DNA of 24,909 bases from Eubacteriaceae bacterium UBA4266 (GTDB lineage: Bacteria > Bacillota > Clostridia > Eubacteriales > Eubacteriaceae): contig DGWE01000045.1 in the NCBI GenBank assembly GCA_002396065.1, forward strand, positions 1-24,909, given 5' to 3'. Below the pieces are notes generated by a model. It had not been told where the DNA came from and ran no database searches. It was given only the letters and a program-made list of their open reading frames with translations. The stretch's first letter is position 1; every line of letters begins with the position of its first letter. The translations under genes and the position numbers were made by a program. Shown piece by piece: positions 23,407 to 24,909 of this stretch.

Positions 23407-23853
23407 TTAATTCAATTTTTCCCGAACGATTTGGTTGACCACTTTGCCGTCGGCCTTTCCTTTGACCTTTGGCATAATCGCTTTCATGACTTTACCCATA
23501 TCCTTCATGCTTTCCGCACCGATTTCCTGAATGGTATCTTCTACAATTGCGCCGATTTCTTCCTGACTCAACTGCTTAGGGAGATAGTCCTCGATAATCG
23601 CCATTTCAGCCTTGGTCTGTTCAATCAAATCATCACGTCCGGCTTTTTCGAATTCCTTTAAAGAATCTTTTCTCTGTTTGTATTGCTTGGAGATGATCGC
23701 TTCGATATCGCTGTCTTCAAGATTGTCGATCTGTTTATCTTTTTCTTCCTGAAGAATCGCCGCACGGATCAATGTGATCGTCGACTTGCGAACCTTATCC
23801 TTCGCTTTCATCGCCGCTTTCAAATCAGTTAATAACTGTTTCTTTAAAGCCAA
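23407..23853 (-). CDS. yqeY: GatB/YqeY domain protein
   Basis: This 148-residue helical protein is related to the tail domain of the GatB amidotransferase subunit, which contacts tRNA. Freestanding YqeY proteins have no firmly established role. Visible are LKAAMKAKDKVRKSTITLIR, the charged middle region, EDYLPKQLSQEEI and the final MKAIMPKVKGKADGKVVNQIV. The start is a TTG at 23851-23853; the nearby ATG at about 23866 is out of frame. AAAGGA lies about 12 bases upstream of the TTG. It follows rpsU by 17 bases, a pairing common in Firmicutes, so translation-related function is likely. Confidence 0.93.
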   Translation of the reverse strand: MALKKQLLTDLKAAMKAKDKVRKSTITLIRAAILQEEKDKQIDNLEDSDIEAIISKQYKQRKDSLKEFEKAGRDDLIEQTKAEMAIIEDYLPKQLSQEEIGAIVEDTIQEIGAESMKDMGKVMKAIMPKVKGKADGKVVNQIVREKLN

Positions 23854-23870
23854 ACTTATGACACATCCTT

Positions 23871-24056
23871 TTATCTATGTTTCTTCATTTTTCTTTTTCT
23901 GGCAGCTTCAGATTTTTTCTTGCGCTTAACACTTGGCTTTTCATAGTGTTCTCTTTTGCGAATTTCTGACATGACACCTGCCATAGCGGTCTTTCTTTTA
24001 AAACGTCTCAGAGCGCTTTCCAAAGACTCGTTTTCACGTACACGTACTTCTGACAT
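23871..24056 (-). CDS. rpsU: 30S ribosomal protein S21
   Basis: This 61-residue, very basic protein binds the 30S subunit and helps mRNA recognition. The N-terminal [19 protein letters not shown] and central [20 protein letters not shown] are typical, with a lysine/arginine-rich tail. AAGGGGGG lies about 7 bases before the ATG. It is the first gene of a two-gene unit with yqeY, with a perfect consensus promoter 68 bases upstream. Confidence 0.97.
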   Translation of the reverse strand: MSEVRVRENESLESALRRFKRKTAMAGVMSEIRKREHYEKPSVKRKKKSEAARKRKMKKHR

Positions 24057-24123
24057 TTAATATCCCCCCTTCCTGAATGTAAACTACCCTGTGGAAATCT
24101 TTTGATACAGGTGGACAAGGGAT

Positions 24124-24152
24124 ATTATATTTGAAATTTCAAAACTTGTCAA
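24124..24152 (-). promoter_or_regulatory. Promoter of rpsU-yqeY
   Basis: Minus strand TTGACA (24147-24152), 17 bases, TATAAT (24124-24129). It is a perfect consensus, with a leader of about 60 bases to the rpsU start codon. Confidence 0.92.
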
Positions 24153-24246
24153 TGAATCTTCATCATCTCTTCACAAATATTTATCACTTCTGTAAAGTCC
24201 CTGTACGGCAAGAGCTTCAGACTGATTCAAAAGACCCCTGGAAGGC

Positions 24247-24909
24247 TTAAATATTGAAGGTCAGCATGATTTCCGATTTCGTGACGCGGCCTCTGCGCAG
24301 AATGCGTTCGGCCACAATTGCGTAATCCCGCGGATTGAGTTCCGGGTTGAAGTGGGTCAGAATCAAATGGCGCACGCCGGCCTTTTCCGCGATTTCAGCC
24401 GCCTGTCCTGCCGACAGATGCTTGTCTTCATCCGGGTTGTCCACATAGGTGCAGTCGCAGAGCATCGTGTGCACCCCTTCGACGAAGTCGGTCAGGGCGT
24501 CGCAAATGCCGGTATCGCCGGTGTAAAGACAGGCCTTGCCTTTGTCGTCGACTGCCTTAATCGCGTAATCTTCGACAGGGTGGCGCATCTTTTTGAAGGT
24601 GAATGTCATATTTTTGATCGTCACTTCGTCGCCGTCATGGATCGGATGGACGTCAAAGCTCTTGATGTCCGCGATCATCTGATAAATGTTTTCCGGCGAT
24701 TCCGGAAGGTAAACCGGCACCACCTGATCCCGTTTTTCCAAAAGATACTGCAGTACAAATAAATCGGAAATGTGATCCCAGTGCAGATGGGAGAGCAGAA
24801 TCGCGTCGAGATCCGACGCGTCGTCGATAGCCATCAGGTTGCTCAAAGTGCCGGCCCCCAAATCCATGATCACCTTGGCCTGATCGTTTTCCAGCAGGTA
24901 GCCGGAGCA
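24247..24909 (-). CDS. Metallo-beta-lactamase-fold hydrolase (RNase Z-like), 5' end missing
   Basis: The 220 visible residues run from the window edge to a TAA at 24247, and the frame stays open at the edge, so the start lies outside. The metal-binding LSHLHWDH (HxHxDH, residues 39-46 of the visible part) is preceded by the strand MDLGAGTLSNL. LYTGDTGICD supplies a further ligand aspartate, and LILTHFNPELNP the last histidine. The order and spacing are those of the RNase Z/ElaC-like branch, but the exact substrate cannot be told. A tRNA 3'-processing nuclease or phosphodiesterase are both possible. No good terminator was seen between it and the rpsU promoter. Confidence 0.85.
   Translation of the reverse strand, partial: CSGYLLENDQAKVIMDLGAGTLSNLMAIDDASDLDAILLSHLHWDHISDLFVLQYLLEKRDQVVPVYLPESPENIYQMIADIKSFDVHPIHDGDEVTIKNMTFTFKKMRHPVEDYAIKAVDDKGKACLYTGDTGICDALTDFVEGVHTMLCDCTYVDNPDEDKHLSAGQAAEIAEKAGVRHLILTHFNPELNPRDYAIVAERILRRGRVTKSEIMLTFNI

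Overview
All supported genes in this window lie on the minus strand. The most likely source is an anaerobic Firmicute of the class Clostridia. The evidence is a T-box leader with a TGGTACCGCG core, strong AGGAGG-type ribosome binding sites, several consensus TTGACA/TATAAT promoters, type-2 (short) LeuC/LeuD, a serC-serA-DUF1015 cluster, and rpsU followed by yqeY. Moderate GC in most genes and the gene content would fit a Eubacterium/Pseudoramibacter-like lineage, but that placement is a guess.

Region 1 (1-8322) is a branched-chain amino-acid operon transcribed right to left as cimA-leuC-leuD-leuB-ilvD-ilvB and closed by a terminator at 20-47. A T-box riboswitch precedes it and appears to carry an ATC (Ile) specifier. 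CimA makes citramalate from pyruvate and acetyl-CoA, LeuCD and LeuB turn it into 2-oxobutyrate, and IlvB and IlvD serve the common ilv steps. ilvC, ilvN, ilvE and leuA are not in the window.

Region 2 (8327-10266) is one gene fusing a complete GH13 alpha-amylase-type enzyme to a complete TadA-type tRNA adenosine deaminase. Region 3 (10278-14060) is a serine operon, serC-serA-DUF1015, with its own terminator. Region 4 (14203-18584) is a ROK regulator-araM-araB operon with a strong promoter overlapped by a large palindromic operator.

Region 5 (18635-23033) is visibly AT-richer and looks acquired. It holds a type IV McrBC restriction system and a frameshifted EamA transporter gene, and ends in a terminator whose hairpin contains an exact 25-bp tandem duplication. 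The McrB protein appears to keep only the two ends of an EVE base-reading domain. Its start codon is overlapped by a 15-codon upstream reading frame.

Region 6 (23110-24909) is housekeeping: a tRNA-Pro/tRNA-CAU operon with promoter and terminator, rpsU-yqeY under a perfect consensus promoter, and the 3' part of a metallo-beta-lactamase-fold hydrolase gene that runs off the right edge.

The best leads for something new are the amylase-TadA fusion, the DUF1015 protein in the serine operon, and the altered McrB. No CRISPR array, rRNA, insertion sequence or prophage gene was seen.
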